In this document: piece by piece, positions 1 through 14,700 of the stretch | How the letters are laid out: every line of letters starts with the position of its first letter | Position numbering within the stretch: position 1 is the first letter of the stretch | Assembly (NCBI GenBank): GCA_024349245.1 | Contig: JALDNG010000023.1 | Coordinates: forward strand, 1,157,501-1,221,500 | Direction: 5' to 3' | DNA: 64,000 nt | From: Neodontobutis hainanensis | Lineage: Eukaryota; Chordata; Actinopteri; Gobiiformes; Odontobutidae | Made by a program: the position numbers and the translations under genes | The notes under the pieces: model-generated | Told to the model about the DNA's origin: nothing | The model's input: only the letters and a program-made list of their open reading frames with translations | The model's database searches: none

Positions 1-3000
1 ACTAGTTTGGGCAGGTGTGGTTAAATCTGTCCTACCACATGTTGCATTGTACAATTATTACAATGTTTGTGTACCTGAACATGTATCTATATTCATCAGT
101 TCAATCAAGTGTCTGTTAATTTGTCACCTTGGATGTTTAGTGTATTAGAAGAGAACATATTACATTTATGAAACAACTCAGATACGCTTTATTGATTATT
201 TCTGGAAGTTACTGAATAACATGCAGCATCATTTTTCATTGACTCGTTAAGCCTTAACTGAAGTTTGTGTGTCCTATTTTGAAATAGTGCTCACAACAAG
301 TTGCAGGCATAGGATTTCTACTGCTGTAAAGCCAGAGCATACACTTGGTGATGTCAATAAATAATACAGTGATGAAAAGGTATTGTGTGAATTCTTTCTC
401 CTGTATCTAAATCCAAGTGGCAGCCTCAGGAGTGTTTCCGAAGATAGAAAGCTACCAAAAGTATCCTCAACGTAAAATGGTTTAGTCGATGTAATAGACT
501 TCCTCAATTTTATCCTATGACACTCTTTGTAAAGAACAAATACTCAATCTTCTACGCGTAAAAGAGTAAAAGAAGCAACCAGCTAAAGAGCCTTGTAGAA
601 ACCTTTTTCAGGAAAAATGTGATTTTAACGTTTCCTTCAGCCCAATGGCTCTATGGACTGCGACTTGCGTGTCGCACAGAAGCACATAGTAGGTCTAGGT
701 GACCTTTGAGCTGAGACAGACTACAAGTTATCTGACACCTGTCTCATTCACATCTGCTCCAGCACCCATGGGCCACTGATTTGAGTGTGCACTATGGCCC
801 ATGTGGTGCGTATGTTCAGCCGTGTGTGTGGGGTGTGTAAGTGAGACAGAGTGAGAAGCAGAGAGAAGCGGCCTTGCCTCACTACATCTACGACGGATCA
901 GTCAGTAGGAGGAGAAAAATGAACTAATCAGCCTCTCCAGCGGTGGAATCTTACCCAATTTATTTTCAAGCTAACAGGCGTTGGTTAATGAGCTGAAGCA
1001 AAGCATCCGCGCTCTTCCTTCTCTCGCCGTTCGTTCTGTCCTCTGCCGTTACGCCTGTGATTCTGTGGACCAAACCAATTACTGCCTGGCACATCCATTC
1101 ATGAGTGCACACATTCACACTTACATGTTTAATTTTTAGACCAGGACAGAGAAACCTACACACAGGGGTATGTAAAGAGACAAAGGGCAATCAAATAAAG
1201 ACCTGCACAGAGTAGACTAGATGTGTTTCAGCAGTTAGATCCACACTGGGTCTAGTATAGTGGCAAAGGGAACATACCAAATAAAATCAAAGGAAATCTT
1301 TTGTTCAGCGGTGCAGCACAGAGAGCTCTCGAGTGTTAGTTCTGGCTTCATGAAGTGGGTTTGTATGAGGTACTTAGACAATTAGACATCAGAACAACAG
1401 AAGCACATCAGACAGAAGCACTGATATCCATATTAATGAGGATGGACCCACTAAAAGAGACATTGGCAGGTTGTGGATTTTTTTGAGGAGTCTTGGGCTT
1501 GCATAAAAGTAAAAATACTGGTATGTTTTTTACTTTCAGTGCTGTTTTTAAATATATATATTTTTTAAACTAAAATTATATTTAAAAAAAAATAAATTTC
1601 AGATACAATTCTTCTGAGTGAAATTCATAGTCTGTGAAATTGTGAGAGAGGCATTACTTGGGACCTGACAAAGTTCCTCTCCAGCTCCATTTGACTGCAG
1701 CTTGTGGGACTTCTGTAGGAACAAAAAAGAAAGATAAAACTAGGTAACCTTTGTATCTCCACGGGATCCAGTGTTGCTTCTAAAGACGTACATTTCATGA
1801 GATATAATCTGGTCATTGTTAAACATCCTTGTGTCCTCTATACAATTACCTAAATTTGTAAAAAAAAAATAGTCTGCTAGAGTCCAACACACTCTGCTGT
1901 TTGAGGAGAGTTTGAGTCAAGAGTAAAATGTAAAGAATGTTATTATTTAGAAGTAGATAGTCTCTCCAATAGTGTTTACTGCAAACATAAAAATGATTAT
2001 ATTTGATATATTATATTTTTACCTGGGTTAGACCATTTGTCAGGTCACAGCTGTTAACTGTCACGTACAATGTCCGGATGAACCTGAACCTTTCAACCCA
2101 CAGTCAATGTCAATAATAATTACAGCCAGTCCATCAACAAGGTGCCAATACTGTTAAACATATTAGCTAAAATGCACTTCAACAGACTGAATAGGGAATA
2201 GCTTAGTGACCTTTTGTGAAAATGCCAGTGGAAGCTTCCAGCAGGGGGGGAAAAAAAAAATCACATTTCTGGAACAAGACTTGTGACATTATGGCGGGGA
2301 TTTGCATAATCTGTCTCATTTTGTAAACGTGAAGATGACTACTGCCTCTGTAACATAAGTAGAATAAATAAATAAATAATTAAATAAATAAATAAACTTT
2401 ATGTAAACTTTATATACTGTATATGTCATTGTTTATGTAAATTGTGCATGTAGGCTAAATATAGATTTCAAATAAAAATTGCATTTGTGTGAGGTGGTGA
2501 AGGAGACTTGTGAATATTAATAGAGAGAAGAACATTTTGTTAAGTACTACAGTAATAAATGTAGACAGGTTTTAGTACAAATGAGCTGATAAATGGGACA
2601 AGTTCATTAGAAGTGACAGCCTGTTACTGTACAGAAAAGAGGAGTTGTCATTGAGTTTACGTCTGTGACAGCTTCCACAGAAAAATAATCTCATGTCCAA
2701 ACGCATATGCAAAGAGCGTATGCAGCACATTCTGAGTGCAAAGAAATTGATGCGTCAACTCTGATAAGTTGTTCATGTGATTTGAAAACTCCCAGGAGAC
2801 TGATTAAAATGAGGTTATATGGACAAAGTGTGCTATTTTTAAACCTAATTTAAGTGATTGCGACATGTGTGGATAGGAACAGAACAGCTTATGGAGAATT
2901 TATGTTGTGGTAAAGACTGCAATTACTATTACATGGGAAGAGACACTAGTGACAAACTAGAAATTAGCAGTGAGTGATGTTCTTGGATAAATTTAAAGAT

Positions 3001-5151
3001 TGAAGAATCTGGCATTCAATAAAATAAATGTAATAAAAATTCCAGAGACAAGGCAGCGTAAAAATGGGTTTGATTCTGAGCAACGTATCTACCACAGTAT
3101 TAGACAATCATACTATTCCGCTTCTTTGGTTCCCACCTGAAGAAATATGACGTGAAGCTTCTTGGTGGGACGTAAGGAAAACCCTCTCATTACCCATAGT
3201 GTCCGCGGTGTGGGAAAAATCAATAGAGGTGTCCAGGCTGAATTCATCTGTAATCTTCTGCGTGAACCTAATAACCTCACATGGAGAAAGAAAGATGAGT
3301 GGGTGGCTCGAGGAAAAAAGGTGAGGGAGATTTCAGTAGAGTAAAAAAGACCACTAGAGGGGAAAGAGAAGTTAGGCCAAAGAGCTATTTATCTACGTGG
3401 CTTTAACAGGTTGGAGAACTTCAAATGCTTAGAGGGACTTTTTTGGGAAGATGAGAGTTAGTTAAAAAAAGGGAAACAATACAGTGGCAGCACAAATACT
3501 GGCATTGAACAAATGAGAGAAAATAAACAGTCCTCCCAACTGAATAAAACAGAGACAAAAGCACATTTTCAGAGAAACACGCTGGCAGACTAAGACATTT
3601 TAACTGGAGGAAGCCATGCTAACAAGGCACTTGTTCAACCTCTGTGAATGTCCGAGCCACTCATTTACACACACACACGATCTAACAACCACATCAGCTG
3701 TCACCGGGAGCCTCATTAAGCTGACAGCCGCGAGCCTCTCAGGGCAGGCCGACGCGTCAGAGCCCTCTCCTTCCTGTCATGACATGATGGATCTTTCCAC
3801 CACTGGTTGCCAAGTTGCCACTCACATCCACCTTCCTGTGGGCATCCATCAGAAAACATTTAGTTTGCATCCTGTTGATCAGCTCATTTGTAACCACCAT
3901 ATCGCCAAGTCTGGCTGTATGAAGTTTTATTGTCAGGTTTAGTGATGATTAAGCCGGATTGGTCAGTTCAGTCGGGTCAGTTAAGTACAGTATATGGACA
4001 AGGAGAACAGTGGACACGGGTACAACAGTTTTGTTTAGTGTCATGAGGCCTCAGTTGGATGAAGGTTTCATTCTTGGAAGTGTTCTTCAGTTCATTTTCA
4101 TTTAATTGACTAGAGACAGCCTTAGCAACAATTATACAAGTTGAATATACTGTAGTTTAGGGACACACTCATTTTAAATTATAGGTCTGATGAAGAACAT
4201 TGTTCTGGAGTCTGATTTAGCTTTTTTAGTTTATTCAAAATGGACCAAGCACTGAACACTGAGTGTAGTAAAGTATGTTCCAGAAGGTTTATCATTTTCT
4301 ATTTCAAGTACAATACTCAGAATTGCTCTTTATTATTTAGTCTGAATGCTTGTCCTGACTATGAACAAAATCTGTAAACACCTGTTAGTGCCATCAGACA
4401 GATAATGGTAGCCATCAGTGGACACAGGACGTTCAGCTGTATGAATTATTCAGTCTTTTCAATTCTTCCCTTAAATTGCACCTAGACTTCTCATAATAGT
4501 GGATGGACAGAGACATTGTCAGCTGGGGCAATAACAGTCTTAGACACCTGACACGTCCATTGAAAGAGTGCTCCGTCCAACAGTCCTCTGTCCCTTTCTG
4601 TGTTTGCTTCATCAAAGAGCAGCTGGTGGCAGGCAGCGCCCTGTTGAGAAGTGTGTGTCTGTCCTCCACAGCCATTTGACAGCACACAGCGAGAGTACAC
4701 ACAAGCTTGGCCGGCTTGTACCAATTTAATGCTGGCTGCTCTTGTATGCAAGTCCCAGTGGTGACCCAGTGACCCGGGCAAAACAGAGCGGGGGTTGTTA
4801 ATAGCATGGGAGACATAGGTAATGAGGTTATCAATTAGATGGAGACTTGCTCTCATTTGTCCCTGTTATGATGTGGTGTTTTCAAAGGGCTTCCTTGGAA
4901 AGGAATTTGTAATTGTCATTTCATTAAAGGATCCAGTAACTGGGGTCGCATTATGGGTTTTTGTGCTGAGAGCAGATGTTTACCTTGCATCAAGGCACAA
5001 TAAATTACACAGACAAGAAGTTATGATGAGAAATTATGTGTTAAATTATGTCATAAACATAGCAGGGAGGATTTTTTTCAATTCATATAGATTTTTGTCT
5101 TATGCTCATGTGCACATGGGCAATATAAAGTTTACATACTGTATATATACA
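1..5151. other. Gene-poor intergenic DNA
   Basis: I see no convincing exon on either strand. Open frames here are short, lack plausible splice sites and resemble no family I know. The stretch holds simple repeats (an AAAT-rich run at about 2362-2396 and a G7-A10 run at about 2246-2262). Two less AT-rich blocks, at about 3600-3870 and 4480-4870, look like conserved non-coding DNA. In human, NOMO2 borders a large gene desert next to XYLT1, so regulatory DNA here is plausible, but that link is inference. Confidence 0.5.
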
Positions 5152-5509
5152 CTCTAGCATCAACAAGGCATTTTCACCCACAGGACTGCCGCATACTAGA
5201 TGTTTTTACCTTTTGACACCATTCTTTGTAAACCCTAGAAATGGTTGTGCATGAAAATCCCAGTAACTGAGCAGATTGTGAAATACTCAGACCGGCCCGT
5301 CTGGCACCAACAACCATGTCACGCTCAAAACTGCTTAAATTCTTTCTTTCCCATTCTGACATTCAAGTTTGGAGTTCAGGAGATTGTCTTGACCAGGACC
5401 ACACCCCTAAATTCACTGAAGCAACTGCCATGTGATTGGTTGATTAGATTCTTGCATTAATGAGAAATTGAGCAGGTGTTCCTCATATTCCTTTAGGTGA
5501 GTAGGTGTG
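5152..5509 (-). mobile_element. Tc1-like transposon fragment (5' end)
   Basis: On the minus strand this reads as the outer end of a Tc1/mariner element. It begins with a terminal motif at about 5490-5509 (reverse complement ACTCACCTAAAGG...). It then gives the N-terminal helix-turn-helix of a Tc1-like transposase, open at 5174-5362 with phrases such as MVVGARRAGLSISQSAQLL and CTTISRVYKEW. The match to the common vertebrate Tc1-like repeat stops abruptly near 5152, after the segment corresponding to CCTTGTTGATGCTAGAG. The catalytic DDE domain and the other end are absent. It is a dead 5' fragment of about 360 bp from an element normally well over 1 kb. Identification is by memory of the repeat family. 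Confidence 0.85.
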
Positions 5510-8500
5510 CATGTCTGTGAGGCTAAGCACAAGTCCTATTGTGAACTGTATAGAGACCATTTGACGTTTTGGCCAGATCATGTGAGTGTTGGAGTCCCAG
5601 GAGGCGAAGAGACAGAAGAATAGCAAAGATGGTATTCTCTGTCAATCCAAAGCCCCAGAGGCCATGTTTTATTCACACGTTGGAAGAAGAAAAGAGATAC
5701 ACCTCAGCGTGAGGCCTGATACAGGCAGGAAAGATGTGAGTGTGTTTGGAGAGACAGCACTAACAGAGAGACACATAAGCATCAAGTAATAACCTAAGAA
5801 GTGAGATGTGGAGCAGTGTTAGGAGCATGTTTGTCACAGCAAACACCTTGTTGATTTCTGTGATTAGCACAGCTTCAGTCGGAACTGATCAGTAAAATCA
5901 CCTGCTGTTGCGTCTGGTTTGAACTGCATGAACACGACTTCACAAGAAAAGAGAAGCACACTGCTGAGTGAGATTGTAATTGCTCCTTTGATTTCAGAGC
6001 CCAAGACATTTGTGTATGCACTGGTTTCTATATAGGTTTTACATTTACACATTGTGTTTATTTAAAGGAACATCACATAAAACCTGCACCACATGCATGT
6101 CCTAATCATAAATAAGGAGCAGTGATCATGGTCATCAGGTTTACAAGCAAAAATTCATTAAGTAAATTCATGTATTTCATGTTCAGCCAGGCACACCCTG
6201 GGAAGAGAACAAAGTCCTTTTAACAAGTGAACACCCCTCTATACCTAGTGAGCTGCAGCTCTGACCACCCTAAACTGTTCCACATCTACAGCTTATCCGA
6301 GGAGTTCATTCCAAAGTTCTTTCTTTATAAACATACAAATCTTGTCCTATTAAACCTGTTTTTAATAATACACCCATCTGTCCTATTGCTTTGTTTAAAA
6401 TAGACATGCAGTGATTTCTTATTTTACAGTAGGACCATCTCTTGCAGAGTTCAGATGAGTGATTGCAGAGTGGGCTATTATTTAAAAAGCAAAATAAAAA
6501 TCTTGATGTCTTTGTTTTATGGCTTTGACCTAAATTTAATGAAAGTGTTTTTAGATGCTCACACAAAGCAAAGGGAGCACATATTTCACACAAAAGTTTT
6601 TATAATCTCTAAAACCTTATTGTGGTTTCAACATACAAGCAATACTTTAGTTCATAAATGAAGCACACAACTAACATGTAGTTAAACGCTGTGCTGGTCA
6701 TCAACTAACTTGGCTTCAAGGGGTAATGCATTTGACCAGAATAACAACAATATAAATTATTTACATTGATGTAAAGAGCATAGTTTATGTATATCATCTT
6801 TTCAAACCATTGGGTAATATATGAGCATTTACAACAGTATTTAAAAGGAACTATAGTCATGGTTTTATTGCTTTAATATATTTGGGACAAGATGCCTTTC
6901 CACCTTAGATACAAATTATAAAAGTTATATATCACAGGTTTCCATTTTATATATGACATTTCCTCATTTACATAGTAAATAGGAAGGGCCATTGTTTATC
7001 AAACCAGAGGGCACTAGGAAAGGTCCAGGACTCTGCTGCTTCATTTTGATTCTAGCACCTGGCACTGCTGTTTCTCAACAACTGGGAGTTATAAATTTAA
7101 AGATGGTAGTCTTCTAAACTTCACCAGTGAAGGTAACATTTCTGGATACAACAGAAATATCAGAGTTCTCACTATAAATTGTTTTATTTGCACAGTAAGA
7201 TAGGAACATGTTTTGGGTTTTTATGCAGTGTTTGTGGGTGTGTCCCTTAAAATCAAACATACTGGTGGCTGGCATTATGTGGTCTTGAGTGGTCCCATGG
7301 ATCTCATAGTATAATGTAACCTGCCAGTGCATCTCATTTCACACCAATGGACACTGAATCTGGAGGCTGTAGGTCTCAGAGCTGGTGTTTAGCTCACCTT
7401 GGCGGACTTGATGGCAGGAACAAATCAGCATTTAAATTAGGGAACAAGTAGGGCCTGTGCATTTCAGAAGCATAAAGATGATAACATTGCTGGTGATGGA
7501 CAAGACAGTTATTAAACACTCAAAGTTTAAACAGCTGATGCACTGCTCAAATCCCTTAAAGGAAGCTTTTGGTGAAGTTTTAGCCACCATGCCTTTTCTG
7601 TCCCCTCCTTCTTAACGTGACTTTGCTCAAGGACTTCTACAACTCAGTGATCAGCTTCCCCCATATCCACACACACAACAGACATCTCTGTGTCTCTCTC
7701 CATTTCACTCCTCCTCCCCTTTTGTCAAGCTCCGTTGACCATACAGATGACAGCAAAGACTACGGCACCAGTGTATCGGAACCAAGAGCTGAGGGGAGCA
7801 ATAAGAGAGGGACCGGGAGATATGGCAGAAAATGAAATGGATAGAGTGAGAGGAGAGTCAGACCTTCCCCTGTCCCTGTCAGCCTTTTGATTTCTAGGAT
7901 GTTAGTGCTTTTCTCGCAGTGCCTGCTTACAAAAATGTCTTGAAGCCAACGGGCAGTATCTGTGGAGACCTTGCTGAATGGCAATAGGGCCTTAGTGCTC
8001 ATATGATCCAAAGAGTTGCACTGAGACCTCAAAAGTCCAGGGATGGCTTGCGGGGAGGAGAGTTCACCTTGTTGACCCATTACTTGAAGGGGGCAAGGAG
8101 CACTGACAACGTAGCGGACAGCCAGTGGCAATAGACACGTGCTCGAAGAGAGATTTCTAAACAGGGAGAGGATTAGAAGACAGTGTTAGTGTGTGGCTCA
8201 ACCTTGCACTGCTGGGAACAAAGTGCCAATGTGTCCTTATTGTCTAACACACATCTCAATGAGAGTGAAAAAAGGTTTGACCGACTCTTTTGACCAGAGA
8301 AAATGTGAAGTAAGGACAAGGAAATAATGGATTTTACAAAGGTACTTGCCACTGTAGATGGCAGTTGGCATTGTTTTACTTTGTTGAAGCATCTTATGTT
8401 TGGTAGCCGACTTAATTTCTGACAAAACTAAATGTTTTTAAATGTTTTTAGTGGCCATTAAACTAAATAAACGTTGCGTCAGTGTCCACATTTCTCTTAT

Positions 8501-11424
8501 GTGTTAGTACTTCTATTAGACATTTCATCTTTAAAATTACAGAGATATACTGTACAAAAAATGTGTAAATGCTAGTATTTAAATAATAGGTGATGATTTC
8601 AGAGTTAAATACCTCTTCATTCGAACAAACATCAGTATCTCATGCACCTGACATGGTTGCCTTTGTGTTTTGCAACAAACTATCGGTCTAAATTGTACAT
8701 AGATATATAATATAGAAAGCAATATTGGCCATGTGCTTATTTAATTTTACGTGCTGCTAACTTCCTTTGAATAAGCCTTATTTGTAAAATTTGTGAAACA
8801 CTATTTTTTTCAATTTTTAACTTCGAAAACCTCTGCGACCTTTCTGTGCACTCTCTGATTACATTAGTGCAGAGGAAGCCACCTTGGCCATCACCACATT
8901 GAGCGTACAGCGAGTAGGCCTGGGGTTTCAACAAAGGGTGACATGACACACCTCTTGTACTGATAGAAACTGGCCCTTCGAGTCTGTCTGGGTCGTTTCC
9001 CCACACACAAAAGCAGCAGTAGATACTATTACACATCATCCTCACCGCTGCCCATCTTGTCATTATTCCCTATGAATATTTAATTCCCCTTTCCCTCTCT
9101 CTGGCCTTCTCATCAAGCATCTGGTATTAATGTGCCACAGACGGTGCTCTGTGGACCTCTCTGCCTCCTCCCCCTGCTCAGAGCTATGATGACTGGTGTC
9201 CCGGCCAATGCATTATGACTGCTAGGGGTGACTCAGGCTGGCCCGCAAGTCACTGAAGTGTGGGGTGACATGAATAGAGGAGGGTTATGTTAGGTAACAA
9301 ACTGATTGCATATACAGCTGGTACAAGACCTGTTAGGATTTTAGATGTTATCTTGGGAGAACACTTAGCATTCATGTTTAATTATTGTTACAAAAACACA
9401 TTTGCAGTTAACTATTATAATGGAGCAGCACAACAAACTTTTTATATTAAAATTTAAAGACTCAAAAGCATTACGCAACATTAATTTCACCATAAACTCT
9501 GGGAAGTGGGGGCAATCAGGGTCCAGTCTTATTTGAGTCATTCTTGAACTAAGATAAACCTTGTGCAAAAATGAATAATTTTAAAACACATACATTTAAT
9601 AGAATGTTATCTGTTAAAAGCTTTATATGAGAATCCTAAAAATGCAATGTTTTATCAAGGTATCAAATATGTTCTGTTTGAACATTGCACACAATGTTGC
9701 TCACAGTCTGGGGTTAAATTTGATGTATTTTCCAAATCTCTAAAGTTTCCTTTACATTATATTATATAGATGCTATGTAAAAAAGACTTTTTAGGTAGCA
9801 CATTGGGTGAGGTACTGTGTCAGCAAGAAATCAGTGCATAATAATGAACTCTTTAGGGGAGCATGGTTTATACCAATAGACAAGCTCAGGTTTCTTAGAT
9901 AAGGTGAGAAAAGCAAAGATCTAGGACTCGTACACATTGTCTCTTGGTATGAAACTGAGTAACACGGTTTTGTGATCGAACTTCTGACCTCTTTGTGTTG
10001 TTTCGTCGTCGCTTCAGACTGGCACTGAGAGCTTAGCTGCTCATAAAAACAGGTTGCCCATTAAGACAGAATGCCGAGCTCTAGGCTAAAGACTAAAAAC
10101 ATAGAACTTTGGACAAATAAAACCGCAGGTTTCCCTTTATGTACATGCACCAGACTATTAGCAAAGTTATATATGTGGTAAAACATTTGTACACCCAAGT
10201 GAAGGACAGTGTTGTGTCTCAATGTTTTTTCTATAAGATGAAACCAATGCTGTTGCTTAGAGATGCATAGAAAGGGTGTGGAGCTGATTACAGTGTTCTT
10301 TCTTCTATAAGTTTTGGGATAATCACATTTGCCTAAAAAGTTATTTAAGTAATTAAATGTATTGTATGTATATGCATTAAAGATGAGAGGTAATAACTGG
10401 GCAACTATGTAAAACATTAGACTGCCCCCCAGAGGCAAAACAATAAAAGACAATTTAATCTCCTCCACATTTTATTCATTAACTTACAAATTAACAGATT
10501 CTGACCAAATAGCAATGACCTCACTCTCCCTCTGCTCAAATGTGGTCTGTGTGGGCTAATCTGTTGAAAGTCTGCCACAAGTGAGGACACACGAGTAAAA
10601 TACAAAAATGAATTGGGGTCCATTAATTTCACAGTGCGATATTCAGCGTATACAATTCTGCTTTTTCTGTTGGTCATTTTGTAGCTTGTTTTTTTTTTTA
10701 CCCCCATTCACACACACATTATAAACAGTTCTCAATATACAAAGTTATCATCCGCATTTTATAAGAAAAAGAATAAATTATTTGTTTTCCCCATATTTCT
10801 CTATTTCTACCCTGCCCAGTCCACCCCAAACAACAAAAATGTTAACACACACATTAGTCAAATTTCAAGAACTATTTTCACACCACTTTCCTGAGGTAAA
10901 GAGGAAAACCAACATAAAGCCGACCTTGTGTCACCCCTGAACAGCTTCTAAACTCCCATTAGAAGTGGAGTGCATTACAGTAACAAGTGGATGTTATTAA
11001 AATGAAGGACAATGACATGACTGACAGCAGTACACAGCTTTGTTCAACAGTTACAGCATCACAAGTTAGTATTAATAGTGTTGGTAATGTTTGAAGACCA
11101 TAGACCAATAGATTTACCCTAATGCTTGTTGGTGATTTCCTAACCAATCCTAAAAGACTAAGAAAAAGCCTAGTGCTCTGAGAGGAAGTTCATCTGACCT
11201 ACATTATATTACACTTCTAGAAACTGGCTCATATTCTACCTCAAGTATCAACATCAGAATAGAAATGACAGCTTGGCTGACGAGGTGATGGACAAACATG
11301 TTGAGTGGTAAGAAAAAAAACAGACCTAAGAAAGTTAAGGTTAGTTCATTAGCATCCATCATCAGCTGTGTGTGGTTATGGGTGATTGTGAACCGTTTGA
11401 AGTCTGAGGTTGGCGTGGTTGTGA
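5510..11424. other. Intergenic DNA downstream of nomo
   Basis: No gene is supported here. The end nearest 11424 should contain the nomo 3' UTR, with AATAAA on the minus strand (TTTATT at 10471-10476) as a possible poly(A) signal. Blocks at about 7560-8130 and 8820-9270 are less AT-rich than their surroundings and have broken open frames, so they are better read as possible conserved non-coding elements than as coding DNA. The rest is AT-rich and unremarkable. Confidence 0.45.
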
Positions 11425-11721
11425 TTATATGCGTCTAGACTTTTGTCTCTTGGCCTGGCGCTTGGCTTCGTCCACAGCGGCACTGTCGCTACTGGCCTGA
11501 GTCATGCTCCGCACTCCCTGGATGCGGTTTACAAACTGCAGCAGGAGTGGGATCACCTGGAAAATGAGTTAAGACAAGTTATTTTTAAACTTCACAATGT
11601 ACTTGTCTAAAAATATTATCTTTTAGAACATGGATAAAAAGAATGACTTTAAAAAGACTAAAATGAAAACTAATATAGAATAAATCAAAATAGTTTTAAT
11701 TGACTAAACAAAAGCACAAAC

Positions 11722-11772
<51 letters not shown>

Positions 11773-14700
11773 AGTGAGGGAGTTTTACCTTTTCATGGTT
11801 ATACGCAGCTAAGAGAAGCAACAAAGTCAGTGGCAGAGCAATGTATGAGCCTTGAGCAACATCCTGATCAGGCACTTTACGCTGCATTAGAAACAAATAC
11901 AGTAGAATTAGACTTCCAACTGTACGCCATGGTTGAAAATAAATGCTACTGTTATCAAGTAAAGCTGACATGTCTTACAGTGGGGTTGAAGGTGAGCGTG
12001 ACATGCTTGTGGTAACCAGTCGAGGTAAAGGACACCTGCGGCAGCGTGAAGTCATACTGGGCGTGGGACAATGTAGAGTACAGTATCAGCACATAGTTCT
12101 AGAGGCAAGAAAAAACAAGGTGTGAAAATATTTAAACACCAAAAGGTTAGAGTAGCACAACCTAATTCTTATAATGGAGCCTAAAGCCTTGTTGTGGTAT
12201 GGTATGGGTCCGGACCGTACGGGTAATATCTAAAGAGGAATGCATTTCCACTCCACTGAGCGGCACAGCACAGAGAGAGGCTTAAAGTACAGCAGTATTT
12301 TGCTGCAGTAATTTTTCCATTAAATTCATAAAGCTGGGCCAATTTCCTATAATTTAGAGAATCACTTTTTGAGGCCACATGTTCGGCTAATGTTTACTAC
12401 ACTGTAGACAAATAAAATATTTCAATTCAAGAAGCCAGAGCCGCGTGTCGCGCCAGAATCAACCCACTCCAGTGAAAACAAGGTTTAGCAATCTGTTATT
12501 TAAGTGTATACCTCTCCATCTCTGTCCAGAGGAGGGAAATGGAAGAAGAGGGACTGTCCCAAAGAGACGCTGTTGATCGGATTGTCGAGATTGTCACTCT
12601 TACAAAGTTTTACCTGGACAGATAATGATTCAGAGTCAGTAAAAGAATTTAAAGAAGCTCAATTAACTTATAAACACATAACTCAATTTGTCTTACCAAA
12701 AGCGTTGGGAGATGTTCAGGAGACGTGATAACATTTCCACTGAGGTCAAACTGATTGATTTGTCTAAAGGCTATAATGTTGACCCCTTCAATGTCAGTGC
12801 TGCCGACCTGAGACGAAAACAAAGATTATAATGCAAATGGTGAACAAAGCTCAGGTCACATAGTGCGATAATAACAGAGAATTAAGTAGAATTAAAGCCT
12901 TTTTTTCAGCCTCACTGAAAAGATTAGGGGGCTTGCACTTTTCCGACAAGGCAATTTTTGAAGTAAGAAGTTAAACCTTGCAACAGGATTATCTGGGCTT
13001 TTGTTCTGTGTATGAAAAGGACCCATGTGATAAGGTTGCTGATAAGTCATAATCACAGCATTCACACAGTTACTATAACATTTCAATTACAAAAACTTTC
13101 CACCCCCTCTATGGGGGATATAATGACTCCCGCTGCAGAACAATATAACAAGAATAACCTCTATAAACACTAGGGCAATGAAAATTTTGTTTAGCGTCTT
13201 CACATAAAGTGGTTTACCTTTATAATCAGTAGATATTTAATACCGCTCACCTCTATTGTTCTGTGTTGAGGCAGAGCTCTCTCTATGTGGTCGTTGCCTT
13301 CTGCTCGCAACTGAATAAGATACTTGCACCCTGGCTGCAGAGGACGCAACAAAAACAGGCGTTAAACATGCACTTACTTTACTAGCTCTAAAAAGGTGTA
13401 GCAAAATATGAATATTTTCTTATTTTACATAGATATTTTATAATTTTGTTGCAACTCACAGATTCACTGTGGGACTTTATTGTGGGTTTTATTGAATGTA
13501 GTTGTATTACAGTGATTGTATACTGGATATTATATTTGTAAATTTGAAATGAAAAAATAAAATCTTACCAGCAACCCTCTGAGTCTGAAGCGTCCCTCCT
13601 CATCTGTGACTGTGTCTTCACTGTAGAGGCTGCATTCTCCCTGTCCGACTGCCTCCACAGCCACATCTCTCTCTGCATCACCGCTCAGAGACTGCACTGC
13701 CCCATAACAGCTGTGGAGAAAAGACAAATATTTAGACGACAGTCAAAGTAGCTTGCAGTTTAAACACATTAGTAAGTCTTGTACCTGTATGCCGTCTTAA
13801 AGCCAATAATGTCGATGCTGAGACTCTGACCCTCCTGCACTGTAATCATCTGAGAAGCTGGCTCGAAGCGGAACTCCTTCATCATGGGCTTGAAGTAGTA
13901 CTGACCAGGACTCTGTGTAGAAATGATGTCAAACAAAGAGCAGAACAAACTACAGAGGAGATATTGAAGGATGAAGAGAAGCAAGAGAGTCTTACCAGGT
14001 TATTGAAGGTTAGGAGGCCAGTGTCCTGGGTCAATAGGTTAGAACGGAACTGCCCTCCACTCAGAGACAAGAGCACGCCTGATAGTGGCTGACCGTCCTC
14101 TGACTGGATCTACAGCAGGAGAAAATACAAGGTTGACTCAAGCAAAACAGTAAAGCCATGCAATCTCAATGCAAGTACTACTATGTGCTGGTCTAAATTG
14201 TCAAAGTCAGATGGTAAAACATGTCAAATGAAAATCCCATCTATACAGTGATCAGAGGAAACTTATAAAAAGGATGATAAACAAGGACACAAATGCTTTA
14301 CTCAGACTTTAAAAGCAAACCAATGATTGATGTCAGGATCTCATGAGCATGTCAGATAATTGCAGACCCTTTTAACAAAAGCAGTACAATGGCTAGTCAT
14401 TAAAAGCACCCAGAAGAACAAAATGGTTCCTCTATCAGAAGAGATAAACTTTTTTTTTTAATTATATTTTGCAAAAATATAAAACAGCCACAAACAAAGT
14501 CATTTCACTTTTATACAAAGAGTAAAGGGAGTGATGTAAACTCCCTTTACAGTTATTAAGAAGAAACAACCAAGAGGCTGTTGATTAAGGTTAAATGCAC
14601 TGCAGTGAAGAAGTGAGAATTTACCTTAAAGGTAACACCTGCCAGAGCAAACGCCTTGAAATCACCCTGGGTTTCCTCCACAGGACTCAGGACAAAGCCT

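Noticed and set aside
7760..8131. 123-codon minus-strand frame in the intergenic region
   Set aside because: No recognisable domain and no conserved motif; probably a chance frame in GC-moderate DNA.
12181..12378. 65-codon minus-strand frame inside a nomo intron
   Set aside because: It lies between two exons whose family sequence is contiguous, so it is not a nomo exon. Motifs such as GTATGGGTCCGGACC hint at a DNA-transposon fragment, but I could not confirm ends or family.
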